64,000 nucleotides of DNA from assembly GCA_020161355.1 (NCBI GenBank), contig JAIUOF010000002.1:620001-684000 (forward strand), given 5' to 3'. The notes beneath the pieces were generated by a model that saw only the letters and a program-made list of their open reading frames with translations, did no database searches and had not been told where the DNA came from. The position numbers were made by a program, and so were the translations under genes. The DNA is from Bacteroidota bacterium (lineage in GTDB: Bacteria; Bacteroidota; Bacteroidia; Cytophagales; Spirosomataceae). Shown here piece by piece: positions 1-9,085 of the stretch (position 1 is the stretch's first letter; every line of letters starts with the position of its first letter).

Positions 1-46
1 TTAGAAATTTCGTTTCAATCCAAATCGAAAAAACTAGGAGCGTAAA

Positions 47-1126
47 ATGATCATTTCGGTAAAAAAAACAATCGGTCTAACTTTTATCATGTCCGGCTTA
101 ATTTTGGCTCAATCTTTCGGCCAGAAAAAAGAGGGTATTTTTAGCAGAAAAAAGATTGTTAATCAATATTCTACTGTAGGTATTGGAGGTGGTTCATCTC
201 ATTATTTTGGAGATTTAGCTCCCCTGGAATTTGCGTATTACGGGTTATATACCAATGTAAGATGGAACGGAACCATCAATTATACAAGGCATTTAAACGA
301 AAACATTGCTGCGAGAGCATCCTTTACCTACGCCAGGATATTTGGTGATGATTATACTTTTTCAAAAAATAACATTTCTAATGCTACACTAGCGGCTCAC
401 AATATCAGGAATTTACATTTCAGGAATGACCTTCAGGAATTTGTATTATCTGGTATTTATAATTTACTTCCTCAATACGGGAAAGGTGCCAAAGGGCGAA
501 GTAAAATAATGCCATACATTTCTGCTGGAATTGGGATTTACGGACACAATCCCAAAGCGATTAACAGAGTTGATACAATTGATTTGTACCAAGGAGATCC
601 TCAATGGGTCAAACTAAAACCGTTTTATACTTCCGGTCAAAATATGCCAGCTTCTACAGTGAAGAATTATTCTTTAGTTCAATTTGTTGCTCCAATTGCC
701 GTGGGATTTAGGGCAAAAATATCTAAAAGCTGGGACTTAACTGTTGAAGCTGGCTACAGGTGGACTCCTACAGATTTTTTAGATGATGTTGGAAATACTT
801 CATATCCAGATTTAACTAATTTACCGAATTATTCTGCCCTTAATGCTCATCTAATGTCTTATAGGGCTGATGAAGACTTCTTATCGGGAAATCCGAAATA
901 TCGAGGAAATAATAGGATATCAGAATACTTAAATGCTGTTCCAGTTGTATTGCCTTCACAAACTGTTCCAACTGGCTCTTCTCCAAGTACAAATGCTAAA
1001 AGTTTTTATGATCCCAATAGTCCCTCTTCATTAAGAGGAGCAAAGGGCTCCGACAGCTACCTTTTATTTCAGGTTACACTCAATTATGTTTTGAGCAACA
1101 ATATCAAATGCCCTGTTATAAGATGA
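47..1126 (+). CDS. DUF6089/PorG-like outer-membrane beta-barrel protein
   Basis: This is an exported protein of 359 residues. The first ~25 residues form a signal peptide (lysines, hydrophobic core, cleavage near SFGQ). The rest alternates aromatic and glycine residues as in a small outer-membrane barrel. The opening after the signal (GIGGGSSHYFGDLAP) is typical of the DUF6089 family, which includes PorG, a type IX secretion outer-membrane protein. It lies directly upstream of a second family member and of uppS-bamA-skp, the usual Bacteroidota arrangement, which points to envelope biogenesis. A Pro/Ser-rich stretch near residues 300-330 is probably an extracellular or periplasmic loop. Family placement is by pattern recognition; a specific type IX secretion role is inference. 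Confidence 0.8.
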   Translation: MIISVKKTIGLTFIMSGLILAQSFGQKKEGIFSRKKIVNQYSTVGIGGGSSHYFGDLAPLEFAYYGLYTNVRWNGTINYTRHLNENIAARASFTYARIFGDDYTFSKNNISNATLAAHNIRNLHFRNDLQEFVLSGIYNLLPQYGKGAKGRSKIMPYISAGIGIYGHNPKAINRVDTIDLYQGDPQWVKLKPFYTSGQNMPASTVKNYSLVQFVAPIAVGFRAKISKSWDLTVEAGYRWTPTDFLDDVGNTSYPDLTNLPNYSALNAHLMSYRADEDFLSGNPKYRGNNRISEYLNAVPVVLPSQTVPTGSSPSTNAKSFYDPNSPSSLRGAKGSDSYLLFQVTLNYVLSNNIKCPVIR

Positions 1127-1186
1127 TTTGAGTTTTACCCAATTTTTATATTCAAATAAAATATCGGAACTTTGCGGTTCGTTTGA

Positions 1187-1975
1187 ATGGGTATGACAAA
1201 AAAAACGTGTCTGAGTTTTCTCTCAATTGTATTATTTCCTGTTTTGGTTTTTTCACAAAAGATCGAAGTAGGTGCGGGTACTGGACCTACGTATTATAAA
1301 GGTGACCTCCAACCCACATTCAGGGTATTTAATCCTTCTGTTGGGACAAATATTTTCGCCAGATATAACTTCAAAAAAGCTATTTCTTTCAAAGCCAACG
1401 GTTTTATTGGCAGGGTGACAGGAAATGATAAAAAATCAGGTGATTTGTTTTTAAAACAAAGAGGTTTTAAATTTTTTACTGACATTTTTGATTATGATGC
1501 TCAGATTGAATATAACTTCTTAAATTTCAGAACGCATAACGGCAGATATGAACACAAATCTACACCCTATTTATTTGCCGGTTTTGGTAATTACTCCCCA
1601 TTAAGCGGAAGTAATTATGGCATCGATACATCCTCTCACAGAAGCTTTTCAGGGCTCTATGCTTTTTTTAAAGTCCCTTTAGGAATTGGATACAAAACCA
1701 TAGTAAAAGGAAAATGGAATTTTGGAATTGAATTTAAGGCAAATTTCCCAATTGTTATTCCCTTCGGAGATTTAAAGACTACTGACATAGATTTTGACAT
1801 AGACCTTCTTACATCCCATAAAATTGGACCTGATCCCAGCATTTATTATAAAAAATCAAAAGAACCTGATGAGATTTTTCAATACGCCAACACCCCACAG
1901 AGGGACAAATACTTTTATATCTCATTTTCTGTGAGTTATTTGTTTTACAAAGTGCATTGCCCTCCCGGCAGATAG
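1187..1975 (+). CDS. DUF6089-like outer-membrane beta-barrel protein (second copy)
   Basis: This 262-residue exported protein has a signal peptide ending near VFSQ and then a start (VGAGTGPTYYKGDL) that closely parallels the preceding gene, so the two are probably paralogues. The alternating aromatic/Gly pattern (YNFKK, YEHKSTPYLFAGFG) fits an 8-12-strand barrel. It sits 60 bp after the first barrel gene and 113 bp before uppS. Two ATGs two codons apart (1187 and 1193) could both be used; the first is given. The molecular role is not known from the sequence; an outer-membrane location is well supported. Confidence 0.78.
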   Translation: MGMTKKTCLSFLSIVLFPVLVFSQKIEVGAGTGPTYYKGDLQPTFRVFNPSVGTNIFARYNFKKAISFKANGFIGRVTGNDKKSGDLFLKQRGFKFFTDIFDYDAQIEYNFLNFRTHNGRYEHKSTPYLFAGFGNYSPLSGSNYGIDTSSHRSFSGLYAFFKVPLGIGYKTIVKGKWNFGIEFKANFPIVIPFGDLKTTDIDFDIDLLTSHKIGPDPSIYYKKSKEPDEIFQYANTPQRDKYFYISFSVSYLFYKVHCPPGR

Positions 1976-2057
1976 TATATTTAGCCTCTTCATAACATTC
2001 AAAAAAACAATATTTTACGATTTTGTTTTATTAATTTCTTTAAGCCTTAAAATTTTG

Positions 2058-2065
2058 TATTTTTG
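2058..2065 (+). promoter_or_regulatory. Candidate -7 element upstream of uppS
   Basis: TATTTTTG matches the Bacteroidota -7 consensus TAnnTTTG and lies 23 bp before the uppS start. No TTG is seen at the expected -33 spacing, so this is a half-supported promoter for the uppS-bamA operon. Confidence 0.4.
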
Positions 2066-2088
2066 CACTCCTTTTTGAAAGATTTATT

Positions 2089-2841
2089 TTGATTGAATCA
2101 ATAGACAAAAACAATTTACCCAGGCATATCGCCGTTATTATGGATGGTAACGGCAGATGGGCAAAAAAACAAGGTGCCATGCGTATCTTTGGTCATCATC
2201 ATGGTATTACTGCTGTGAGAGATACCGTGAAGGCATGTGGTGAGCTTGGGGTGGGTTACCTGACCCTTTATACATTTTCGACTGAAAACTGGAGTCGTCC
2301 GAAAGCCGAAGTGGATGGCATCATGAACCTTTTAGTGAAAACCATTACAGATGAAGTACCCGAATTGCATAAAAGCAATGTAAGACTGAAGTGTATTGGC
2401 GACTTGTCACAACTACCCAAGAATGCCCGGGAAAGTATGATCAAAGGGATTGAGGACACTAAAAACAATACCGGGTTGGTACTTACTTTGGCATTGAGTT
2501 ATAGTGGTAAATGGGATATCATTCAGGCTGTAAAGAAAATTGCAGAGGAAGTCAAAACTCAGAATTTGGAAATTGATCAGATCAACGAGGCGATGTTTGG
2601 AAACTATCTTTCCACTTCACCTGACCCTGAGGTTGACTTGCTCATCAGAACCGGAGGTGATCACCGCATCAGCAATTACCTCCTCTGGCAGTCAGCGTAT
2701 GCCGAACTATTATTTTTGGATGATATATTTTGGCCGGATTTCAGAAAACAACATCTCTTTGAGGCAGTACTTAGCTACCAGCACAGAGAACGAAGATTTG
2801 GTAAAACCGGCGAACAGATTAAAGAAAAACAGATTAAATGA
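2089..2841 (+). CDS. uppS: Isoprenyl (di-trans,poly-cis-undecaprenyl) transferase
   Basis: This enzyme condenses isopentenyl diphosphate onto farnesyl diphosphate to make undecaprenyl diphosphate, the lipid carrier for peptidoglycan and glycans. The 250-residue length is normal. Visible motifs are HIAVIMDGNGRWAKKQG near residue 13 (catalytic Asp19), LYTFSTENW near residue 63 and LIRTGGDHRISNYLLWQ near the C-terminus; the usual Ser-Gly-Glu of the last motif is Gly-Gly-Asp here. The start is a TTG codon, because no ATG precedes the conserved DKNNLPRHIAVIMDGNG segment in frame. The 3' end overlaps bamA by an ATGA-type overlap, so the two are probably translationally coupled. Confidence 0.95.
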   Translation: MIESIDKNNLPRHIAVIMDGNGRWAKKQGAMRIFGHHHGITAVRDTVKACGELGVGYLTLYTFSTENWSRPKAEVDGIMNLLVKTITDEVPELHKSNVRLKCIGDLSQLPKNARESMIKGIEDTKNNTGLVLTLALSYSGKWDIIQAVKKIAEEVKTQNLEIDQINEAMFGNYLSTSPDPEVDLLIRTGGDHRISNYLLWQSAYAELLFLDDIFWPDFRKQHLFEAVLSYQHRERRFGKTGEQIKEKQIK

Positions 2842-5444
2842 TTAACTCTATCAGACTATTATTAATAATTGGAATTTTAACCATAAGCAACCACATTGCT
2901 TTTTCTCAAAAAATCGGAGTTGGAGGAAGCCGAAACCGGCCAGTTGTAGTAGCTGAGAACCCGGTTGACTACGCTGCTCCAAAGGAATATATCATTGGTG
3001 GAATCACCGTTTCAGGTGTTAAATTCCTCGATCCGAATACTTTGATTTCTGTTTCAGGACTCAATGTTAACGATGTAATTACTATTCCGGGAGAGAAAAT
3101 TTCGACTGCCATAAAACGTCTCATGGACCAGGGTATCCTGGAGGACATTTCCATTGACATCACCAAAATAGAAGGGAAGACCGTTTTTCTTGACCTCAAT
3201 CTAAGAGAAAGACCCAGGTTAAGCAAAATTATTTTAAAAGGAATCAGAAAAGGGGAACAGGAGACCGTTGAAGATAAAATAAAAACCTACAAAGGAAAAG
3301 TTATCACTGAGGCAATGGTTAAAAACCTTCAGGGAGTAATAAAAAAACACTTTCTGGATAAAGGATTTTACAATTGCACAGTTCAGGCACAGCAAATCAC
3401 CGACTCTCTCAGAGCCAATAACGCTGCATTAATTTTTAATATTTCGAAAAAGAAAAAGGTTAAAATCAATGATATTCAACTCAATGGCATAGAAGAAATG
3501 CCCGAATGGAAACTTCTCTCAAAAATGAAAGGAACCAAGGAAAGAGCACCTTTGCGAATATTTACTCCATCGAAATTTGTGGCTAAAAAATACAAAGAAG
3601 ACAAAGAGAAGCTTGTTGATTTCCTAAACAAAAACGGATACCGTAACGCCCAGATTAACAGAGACTCCATGTATAAATATGATGACAGGAGTATCAATAT
3701 CGTACTGGATGTAACTGAAGGAAAAAGATTTTATTACAGAAATATAACCTGGACTGGAAACTACTTGAGAAACGCAGACACCCTGGCAATGATTTTAGAC
3801 ATCAAAAAAGGGGACGTTTACAATCCTGAAGAATTGGAGAAAAAGATCAATGGTAAGCCTCAGAATGACATCAGTTCATACTATATGGACGATGGTTACC
3901 TATATTTTAGCTGTCAACCTATCGAAATAGCTATTGATGGAGACTCCATTGATATCGAAATGCGTATCAATGAAGGAAAGCAAGCCACTATCAGTAAGAT
4001 TATCCTTAATGGCAATACTAAAACCAGTGACCATGTAGTTTTCAGAGAAATCCTTACCAAACCCGGTCAAAAATTCTCCAAAACTGATCTGGTTGAAACA
4101 GTACAAATATTATCAAAGCTGGGATATTTTGACCCTCAGAAAATTGAACCAAAGCCTATCCCTCAAGCGGATGGTACTGTTAATATTGAATACAATGTTG
4201 AAGAAAAATCAAATGACAACATTGAACTATCAGGGGGCTGGAGTGGTATTCAGGGTATCATTGGTACCTTCGGAATCGTATTTAACAATTTTGCTATCAG
4301 AAAAATATTTGATTTAAAAGAATACAGGCCACTTCCTAAAGGCGATGGTCAACGGTTCGCGATCCGGGTGCAGGCCAACGGTGGTTTCCAAAACTATTCC
4401 ATTTCATTTACAGAGCCATGGTTAGGAGGGAAAAAACCAAACTCCTTCTCAGTGAGTCTTTTCCACTCAGTACAAGACTACAGCAAAATTGCTGAGAGGA
4501 TGAACAGGTATTACTCCAGCTCCGCATATGGGAACTATTATGGAAGTATGTATAATTCTGCACTTTACCAGGGATTTTTCAGAAATACCGGTGGATCCAT
4601 CACCTATGGTAAAAGGTTAAACTGGCCAGACCGTAATTTCAACCTTAGTTCAGCTCTTTCTTATCAATATTATGACGTTTCAAAAAGTATCTTATTGAGT
4701 AATTTTCAAAACGGTCAGGCACATGATATTACGCTTGGTTTGAATATTTCCAGATACAATCTTGACAATCCGCAATTTACTAGAAATGGCTCTAATATAT
4801 CCTTAAATGCTACGTTTAACCCTCCATATTCATTGTTTGGGCAACAAACCGGCTCTAAATTATGGATAGAAGGTCATAAATGGATGTTTGATGCTGACTG
4901 GTATGCCCCATTGGTAGGAAAATTTATCCTTCATGCCAAAGGCAATATGGGCTTCCTCGGAAAATATAATCAATCTAAAGGCTACAGTCCTTTTGGAAGG
5001 TATGTACTGGGTGGTGCCGGTATGGGACTCCAGAACTCTAACAGCATCGGTGTTGAACTGATAGGTATGAGAGGATATGACGAAGGCATTGTTTATGAAC
5101 CTACCTACGAAGAAAAACTTAAGACCCAGACAGCCAATGTTTATTCAAGGACCGGTGGTATTATTTACAGCAAATATGCTCTTGAGGTAAGATATCCTGT
5201 TTCTCTCAACCCTCAGGCGACTATATTTGCTCTGGCTTTTGCTGAAGCCGGTAATAGCTGGGGTAGCTACAAAGACTTTAATCCGTTTAAATTGCGTAGA
5301 TCGGCTGGTATAGGTGCAAGAATATTCATGGCAGCGTTTGGTTTGTTGGGTATTGACTATGGCTATGGTTTTGACCCAATTCCGGGATTACCTAACAAAG
5401 GAAGAAAAAGTTTTACGTTTAGTATAGGGCAACAAATCAGATAG
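2838..5444 (+). CDS. bamA: Outer-membrane protein assembly factor BamA
   Basis: BamA is the core of the machine that folds beta-barrel proteins into the outer membrane. The 868-residue product has a signal peptide (1-23), about five POTRA repeats (roughly 50-440, e.g. the VTEGKRFYYRNITWTGN and INEGKQATISKIILNGN units) and a C-terminal 16-strand barrel with the VRYPVSLNP and GIDYGYGFDPIPG segments typical of the Omp85 family. It starts inside the uppS stop and is followed by two OmpH/Skp genes, the standard assembly-pathway cluster. Length and layout are as expected for Bacteroidota; nothing unusual was seen. Confidence 0.95.
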   Translation: MINSIRLLLIIGILTISNHIAFSQKIGVGGSRNRPVVVAENPVDYAAPKEYIIGGITVSGVKFLDPNTLISVSGLNVNDVITIPGEKISTAIKRLMDQGILEDISIDITKIEGKTVFLDLNLRERPRLSKIILKGIRKGEQETVEDKIKTYKGKVITEAMVKNLQGVIKKHFLDKGFYNCTVQAQQITDSLRANNAALIFNISKKKKVKINDIQLNGIEEMPEWKLLSKMKGTKERAPLRIFTPSKFVAKKYKEDKEKLVDFLNKNGYRNAQINRDSMYKYDDRSINIVLDVTEGKRFYYRNITWTGNYLRNADTLAMILDIKKGDVYNPEELEKKINGKPQNDISSYYMDDGYLYFSCQPIEIAIDGDSIDIEMRINEGKQATISKIILNGNTKTSDHVVFREILTKPGQKFSKTDLVETVQILSKLGYFDPQKIEPKPIPQADGTVNIEYNVEEKSNDNIELSGGWSGIQGIIGTFGIVFNNFAIRKIFDLKEYRPLPKGDGQRFAIRVQANGGFQNYSISFTEPWLGGKKPNSFSVSLFHSVQDYSKIAERMNRYYSSSAYGNYYGSMYNSALYQGFFRNTGGSITYGKRLNWPDRNFNLSSALSYQYYDVSKSILLSNFQNGQAHDITLGLNISRYNLDNPQFTRNGSNISLNATFNPPYSLFGQQTGSKLWIEGHKWMFDADWYAPLVGKFILHAKGNMGFLGKYNQSKGYSPFGRYVLGGAGMGLQNSNSIGVELIGMRGYDEGIVYEPTYEEKLKTQTANVYSRTGGIIYSKYALEVRYPVSLNPQATIFALAFAEAGNSWGSYKDFNPFKLRRSAGIGARIFMAAFGLLGIDYGYGFDPIPGLPNKGRKSFTFSIGQQIR

Positions 5445-5557
5445 GACGAATTGTTAATTGCTTGTTAAATAATGAAATCTATGACAACTTTTTGAAGTTT
5501 GTTTCGTCTATAGAAAAGCCATTAAATAAAAAACAGAAATTTCGAAAGAAAACAAAA

Positions 5558-6076
5558 ATGAAAATAAAGGTAATTTTTATATTTTTGGTTTTGTTCAGCT
5601 TAAGTTCTCAGGCTCAGAAATTTGGGTATATCGATACAGAATATATCATGAATAAAATGCCTGAATACAAAAAAGCAACAGAAAGTCTCAATCAGATTAC
5701 TGATAAGTGGACCAAAGAGGTTCAGACTAAAAATGAAGAACTTGAGAAGATGAAACAAAAATATCAGCAGGAAGAAATATTGCTTACCCCTGATATGAAA
5801 AAAGAAAGACTAGAGGCTATTGACAAAAAAGAAGATGAACTTAAAATACTAAATAACAGCGTATTTGGAGTCAACGGCCAATTGTTTCAAAAGAAAAAAG
5901 AAATATTAAAGCCGATTTTAGAGGATATTTACAAATCATCAGAAAAAATTGCAAAAAAGTATAAACTTAGTTTTATCTTTGACAAAGCGTCAGATTTGAC
6001 CATGTTTTACGCCGACCCTCGTCATGATTATACCGATTTTATTATCGAAGATATGGGGTTGAATTTGAAAAAGTAA
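5558..6076 (+). CDS. OmpH/Skp-family periplasmic chaperone
   Basis: Skp-type chaperones hold unfolded outer-membrane proteins in the periplasm. The ORF is open from 5462 (TTG), but the ATG at 5558 begins a proper signal peptide (MKIKVIFIFLVLFSLSSQAQ), so that start is used, giving 172 residues. After the signal come the family signature KFGYIDTEYIMNKMPEYK and a long Lys/Glu-rich helix (about 50-125) that forms the coiled-coil arm. It lies 113 bp downstream of bamA and 28 bp before a paralogue. Identity is well supported; which copy is the main Skp cannot be told. Confidence 0.92.
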   Translation: MKIKVIFIFLVLFSLSSQAQKFGYIDTEYIMNKMPEYKKATESLNQITDKWTKEVQTKNEELEKMKQKYQQEEILLTPDMKKERLEAIDKKEDELKILNNSVFGVNGQLFQKKKEILKPILEDIYKSSEKIAKKYKLSFIFDKASDLTMFYADPRHDYTDFIIEDMGLNLKK

Positions 6077-6104
6077 ACCAATTAATTTTTTTAATAATAC
6101 AAAA

Positions 6105-6686
6105 ATGAAAATCAAACTGTTTGTAATTGCTTTAGCTTTGTTAGGAAGTTTAAGTATCAATGCCCAAACTTTTAAATTAGGATATACCAATATCGAATAT
6201 ATATTGACGAACCTGCCTGATTCGAAAGAGATTCAGACAAAATTATCTACTGAAAAAGCTCAATACGACAAGCTTTATCAAGAGAAACTGGCTGATGCAC
6301 AGAAACTATTGGACGATTATCAAAAAAATGCGGCTACCATGTCTGCTGTAATCAGAGCTGATAAAGAAAAGACCCTTCAGAACAAGCAAAATGAATTACA
6401 GGAATTGCAACAAAATGCTGAAGCCGCTCTTTCTCGTAAACAGCAGGAATTGATTGCCCCGGTTATGGAAAAAATCCAAACAGCAATTGATGCAGTGGCA
6501 AAAGACAACGGGTACACTTATGTTTTAAACTCAGATGCTGGATATGGCACTACGCCTGTAATTTTGGTTGCCCCTGAGTCAGATAATATCACTACGTTGG
6601 TGTTTAAAAAACTGGGGGTTACTCCTCCTGATGAAACAAAACCAGCAGCTACACCTGCAACCACTACACCTGCACCTAAAAAATAA
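6105..6686 (+). CDS. OmpH/Skp-family periplasmic chaperone (paralogue)
   Basis: This 193-residue protein has a signal peptide (MKIKLFVIALALLGSLSINAQ), the same KLGYTNIEYILTNLPDSK motif as its neighbour and a Gln/Glu-rich coiled-coil arm. It differs in a low-complexity C-terminal tail rich in Pro, Ala and Thr (after about residue 172), which is usually disordered. It closes the bamA run and is followed by a clear terminator. A tandem pair of Skp-like genes behind bamA is common in Bacteroidota. Confidence 0.92.
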   Translation: MKIKLFVIALALLGSLSINAQTFKLGYTNIEYILTNLPDSKEIQTKLSTEKAQYDKLYQEKLADAQKLLDDYQKNAATMSAVIRADKEKTLQNKQNELQELQQNAEAALSRKQQELIAPVMEKIQTAIDAVAKDNGYTYVLNSDAGYGTTPVILVAPESDNITTLVFKKLGVTPPDETKPAATPATTTPAPKK

Positions 6687-6710
6687 GAAATTTAGGAAAT
6701 TTGAATATTT

Positions 6711-6740
6711 AACCTTCCGGAGGAATCCGGGAGGTTTTTT
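6711..6740 (+). terminator. Rho-independent terminator after the bamA-skp cluster
   Basis: AACCTTCCGG (6711-6720) pairs with CCGGGAGGTT (6727-6736) with one mismatch and a 6-nt loop, followed by a T run. It sits 24 bp after the skp stop and at the end of the convergent holB gene. Confidence 0.85.
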
Positions 6741-7839
6741 ATTTTATCAATCTGGAAATGGAAAGCGACAAATCTAAAAACATAATTTTTGCCCTTACAT
6801 TACGTTCTATCAACATCTGAGCTTCTGAAATGGCCTCAGATATTTTATCAAGATTTTCAAATTTAAAAACTCTGGAAAATTTCTGAACAAAAGTCAGCTC
6901 ATCACCTTCCAGCTTTATCAGATTTTTGGCACCTACACATTCAAGATAGATTTCGCGTATTATCTTCAAACCATAATCCAGCAGGCTCCTCTGACTTTCC
7001 TTGGTAAGGGCGTCAAACTCATCGGCAAGTGGAATCAACTTTGTAAGGTCAAATGCATAGCAATATCGCATCCAGTTGGCAAACCAATCTTTTTCATTCT
7101 GATCTTTCTGGTTTAATATCTCAAAAGCTCTGTTGATATTTCCTTCTGAAAGAAATGCAATCTGAGCGGCTCTTTCATGATTGAGGCCATTGGAGTCAGT
7201 CAGGAATGTTACCATTTCTGATTCACTCAAATTTCTGACCGCTATCCGTTGGGTACGGGAAATAATGGTCGTCAAAAGTCTGTTGGAATCGTTGGTCACC
7301 AACAAAAACAAAGTCTTCTCCGGTGGCTCTTCCAATATCTTTAAAAGTGCATTAGCGGCAGACTGCCCCATGGCCTCCACCATCCAGATTAAAACTATTT
7401 TATAACCTCCTTCATAGGACTTCAAGCTGAGGTTTTGAATTATCTGTCTCGACTCTTCAACGGGAATATTGCCTTGTTTTATTTCAATGTACTCTAACCA
7501 ATCAGAAAGACCTGCAAAGGGATTCTCCTTCACAAAGTCCCGCCATTGTTTGATGAAATTTTCAGAGAGCACTTTTTTACCACCTGCGGTAGGATACGCA
7601 AATATAAAATCGGGATGAGCTATTTTGTCAATTTTTAAACAAGAAGGGCATGTACCACAAGAATCATTTTCGGTAGGATTTTCACAGTTTACATAAGCCG
7701 AAAAAGCAAGTGCCATAGGCAATGCCGCACTTCCAGAAGCTCCGTCAAATAAAAGAGCATGAGCTACGTGATTGGTTTTGACGGCATTGATGAGCTGCTC
7801 CTTGGTTTCGCGTAATCCTGGAATCTGGGAAAACCTCAT
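6739..7839 (-). CDS. holB: DNA polymerase III subunit delta'
   Basis: Delta' is a clamp-loader subunit that helps place the sliding clamp on DNA. The 366-residue protein has an AAA+ core with a degenerate Walker A region (GASGSAALPMALAFS, no lysine), as normal for non-ATPase delta' subunits. A four-cysteine zinc module follows (CENPTENDSCGTCPSC, about 53-67), then NALLKILEEPP and the sensor-1-like ISRTQRI; the usual SRC triplet is SRT. It starts 4 bp downstream of the GlmU-like gene on the same strand, so the two are probably co-transcribed. Confidence 0.9.
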   Translation of the reverse strand: MRFSQIPGLRETKEQLINAVKTNHVAHALLFDGASGSAALPMALAFSAYVNCENPTENDSCGTCPSCLKIDKIAHPDFIFAYPTAGGKKVLSENFIKQWRDFVKENPFAGLSDWLEYIEIKQGNIPVEESRQIIQNLSLKSYEGGYKIVLIWMVEAMGQSAANALLKILEEPPEKTLFLLVTNDSNRLLTTIISRTQRIAVRNLSESEMVTFLTDSNGLNHERAAQIAFLSEGNINRAFEILNQKDQNEKDWFANWMRYCYAFDLTKLIPLADEFDALTKESQRSLLDYGLKIIREIYLECVGAKNLIKLEGDELTFVQKFSRVFKFENLDKISEAISEAQMLIERNVRAKIMFLDLSLSISRLIK

Positions 7840-7843
7840 CTTG

Positions 7844-9022
7844 TCAAAGTTTATTATGTTTGGAAATATGTTTTAAAATCCTTTCGTCTTCTTCGGTAAG
7901 ATGTAAATCCCGTCGCGACATGGTATCATTGATAACCTCCAGAGCCTTTTCAAAACGATATTTTACATAACCTTCATTTTTCCCTCCCCAGGAAAACGAA
8001 TCAATAAATTTTTCCTGAAAACCAGCACCAAATACATTTACTGAAACTCCTACAACGGTACCTGTATTAAACATAGTGCTAATACCGGCTTTGGAGTAAT
8101 CGCCCATAAAAGTCCCACAAAATATTTCACCTGAATCTACAAGGTCGTCAACACTGTAATCATACAACTTTACGGACTTGTAATCATTTTTCAGGTTCGA
8201 ATTGTTGGTATTGGCACCGAGATTACACCATTCTCCTAAATATGAGTTCCCCAAAAACCCATCATGGGCTTTGTTGGTATAGGCATGAAAAATACTGTTT
8301 CCAACTTCTCCACCTACCCTGCAAACAGGCCCCAAAGTAGTATTGGGTCTAATTTTAGCTCCAAACGCCACCATTGAATTTTCACCAATTGCAACCGGAC
8401 CAATCAAGAGACTACCTTCCTGAATGATACTATTTTTCCCAATATAAATTGGACCGTTTTCAGCGTTTAAAATTGCAGCTTTGATAGAAACCCCTTCCTC
8501 TAAAAAAATATTTTCTGAATTATAGACCGCAGTAAAAGAATCATTGATTGGGGCTGACTGTCGACCTTTCACTAACTTTTCAAAATCAAGCTTAATTTGA
8601 TGAGCATTGTTAAGAAATAGGGATGGTAAGCTATCGAGGACATCAATATTGCCGGAATAATCAATTTTTTTTTCAGGGATAAAATCAAATCCATACGATA
8701 GCTCTTCTGTAGATTTAAATGCAATTAATGATTCCTGAAAATACAAAGCTTCATTTTCAGAGAGATTTATAATGGCATTAATTAAATTGGAATCTGGAAG
8801 AAAAGATGCGTTAACATAAGTATTTTTAGACTGATAGTCAGAAACATACTTATGATCAAGATAGGTTTCGGTTAGATATGAAACCTTAGAATCAGGCAGA
8901 TAAGCTTCCCATTTTTTATTGATTGTATGGATACCTACCCTTAGATTTCCTACCGGCCTGGTCAATGTCAATGGCTTAAGTTTTTCCCTGAAAACCGGAT
9001 CATCAAAAAGTATTATATTCAT
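7844..9022 (-). CDS. GlmU-like putative sugar nucleotidyltransferase with left-handed beta-helix
   Basis: This 392-residue protein is of the kind annotated as GlmU family in Bacteroidota. The N-terminal segment MNIILFDDP...LTRPVGNLRVGIHTI is typical. The C-terminal half (about 175-340) carries hexapeptide repeats (GPIYIGKNSIIQEGSLLIG, VAIGENSMVAFGAKI) that build a left-handed beta-helix. The ATG at 9022 is preferred over an upstream in-frame codon at 9055 because the conserved N-terminus starts there. The enzymatic step has not been proven for this subfamily; a role in nucleotide-sugar metabolism is inference. Confidence 0.82.
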   Translation of the reverse strand: MNIILFDDPVFREKLKPLTLTRPVGNLRVGIHTINKKWEAYLPDSKVSYLTETYLDHKYVSDYQSKNTYVNASFLPDSNLINAIINLSENEALYFQESLIAFKSTEELSYGFDFIPEKKIDYSGNIDVLDSLPSLFLNNAHQIKLDFEKLVKGRQSAPINDSFTAVYNSENIFLEEGVSIKAAILNAENGPIYIGKNSIIQEGSLLIGPVAIGENSMVAFGAKIRPNTTLGPVCRVGGEVGNSIFHAYTNKAHDGFLGNSYLGEWCNLGANTNNSNLKNDYKSVKLYDYSVDDLVDSGEIFCGTFMGDYSKAGISTMFNTGTVVGVSVNVFGAGFQEKFIDSFSWGGKNEGYVKYRFEKALEVINDTMSRRDLHLTEEDERILKHISKHNKL

Positions 9023-9042
9023 TCGAAAATATTTTTCAAATG

Positions 9043-9050
9043 CAAAAATA
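9043..9050 (-). promoter_or_regulatory. Candidate -7 element for the GlmU-like/holB pair
   Basis: On the minus strand this reads TATTTTTG (TAnnTTTG), 21 bp upstream of the GlmU-like ATG. The only well-placed TTG upstream is 24 bp away, slightly long for a -33 element. Confidence 0.4.
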
Positions 9051-9085
9051 CCCAAAATTATTATTGGATTGAAGCAAAAGGCTAA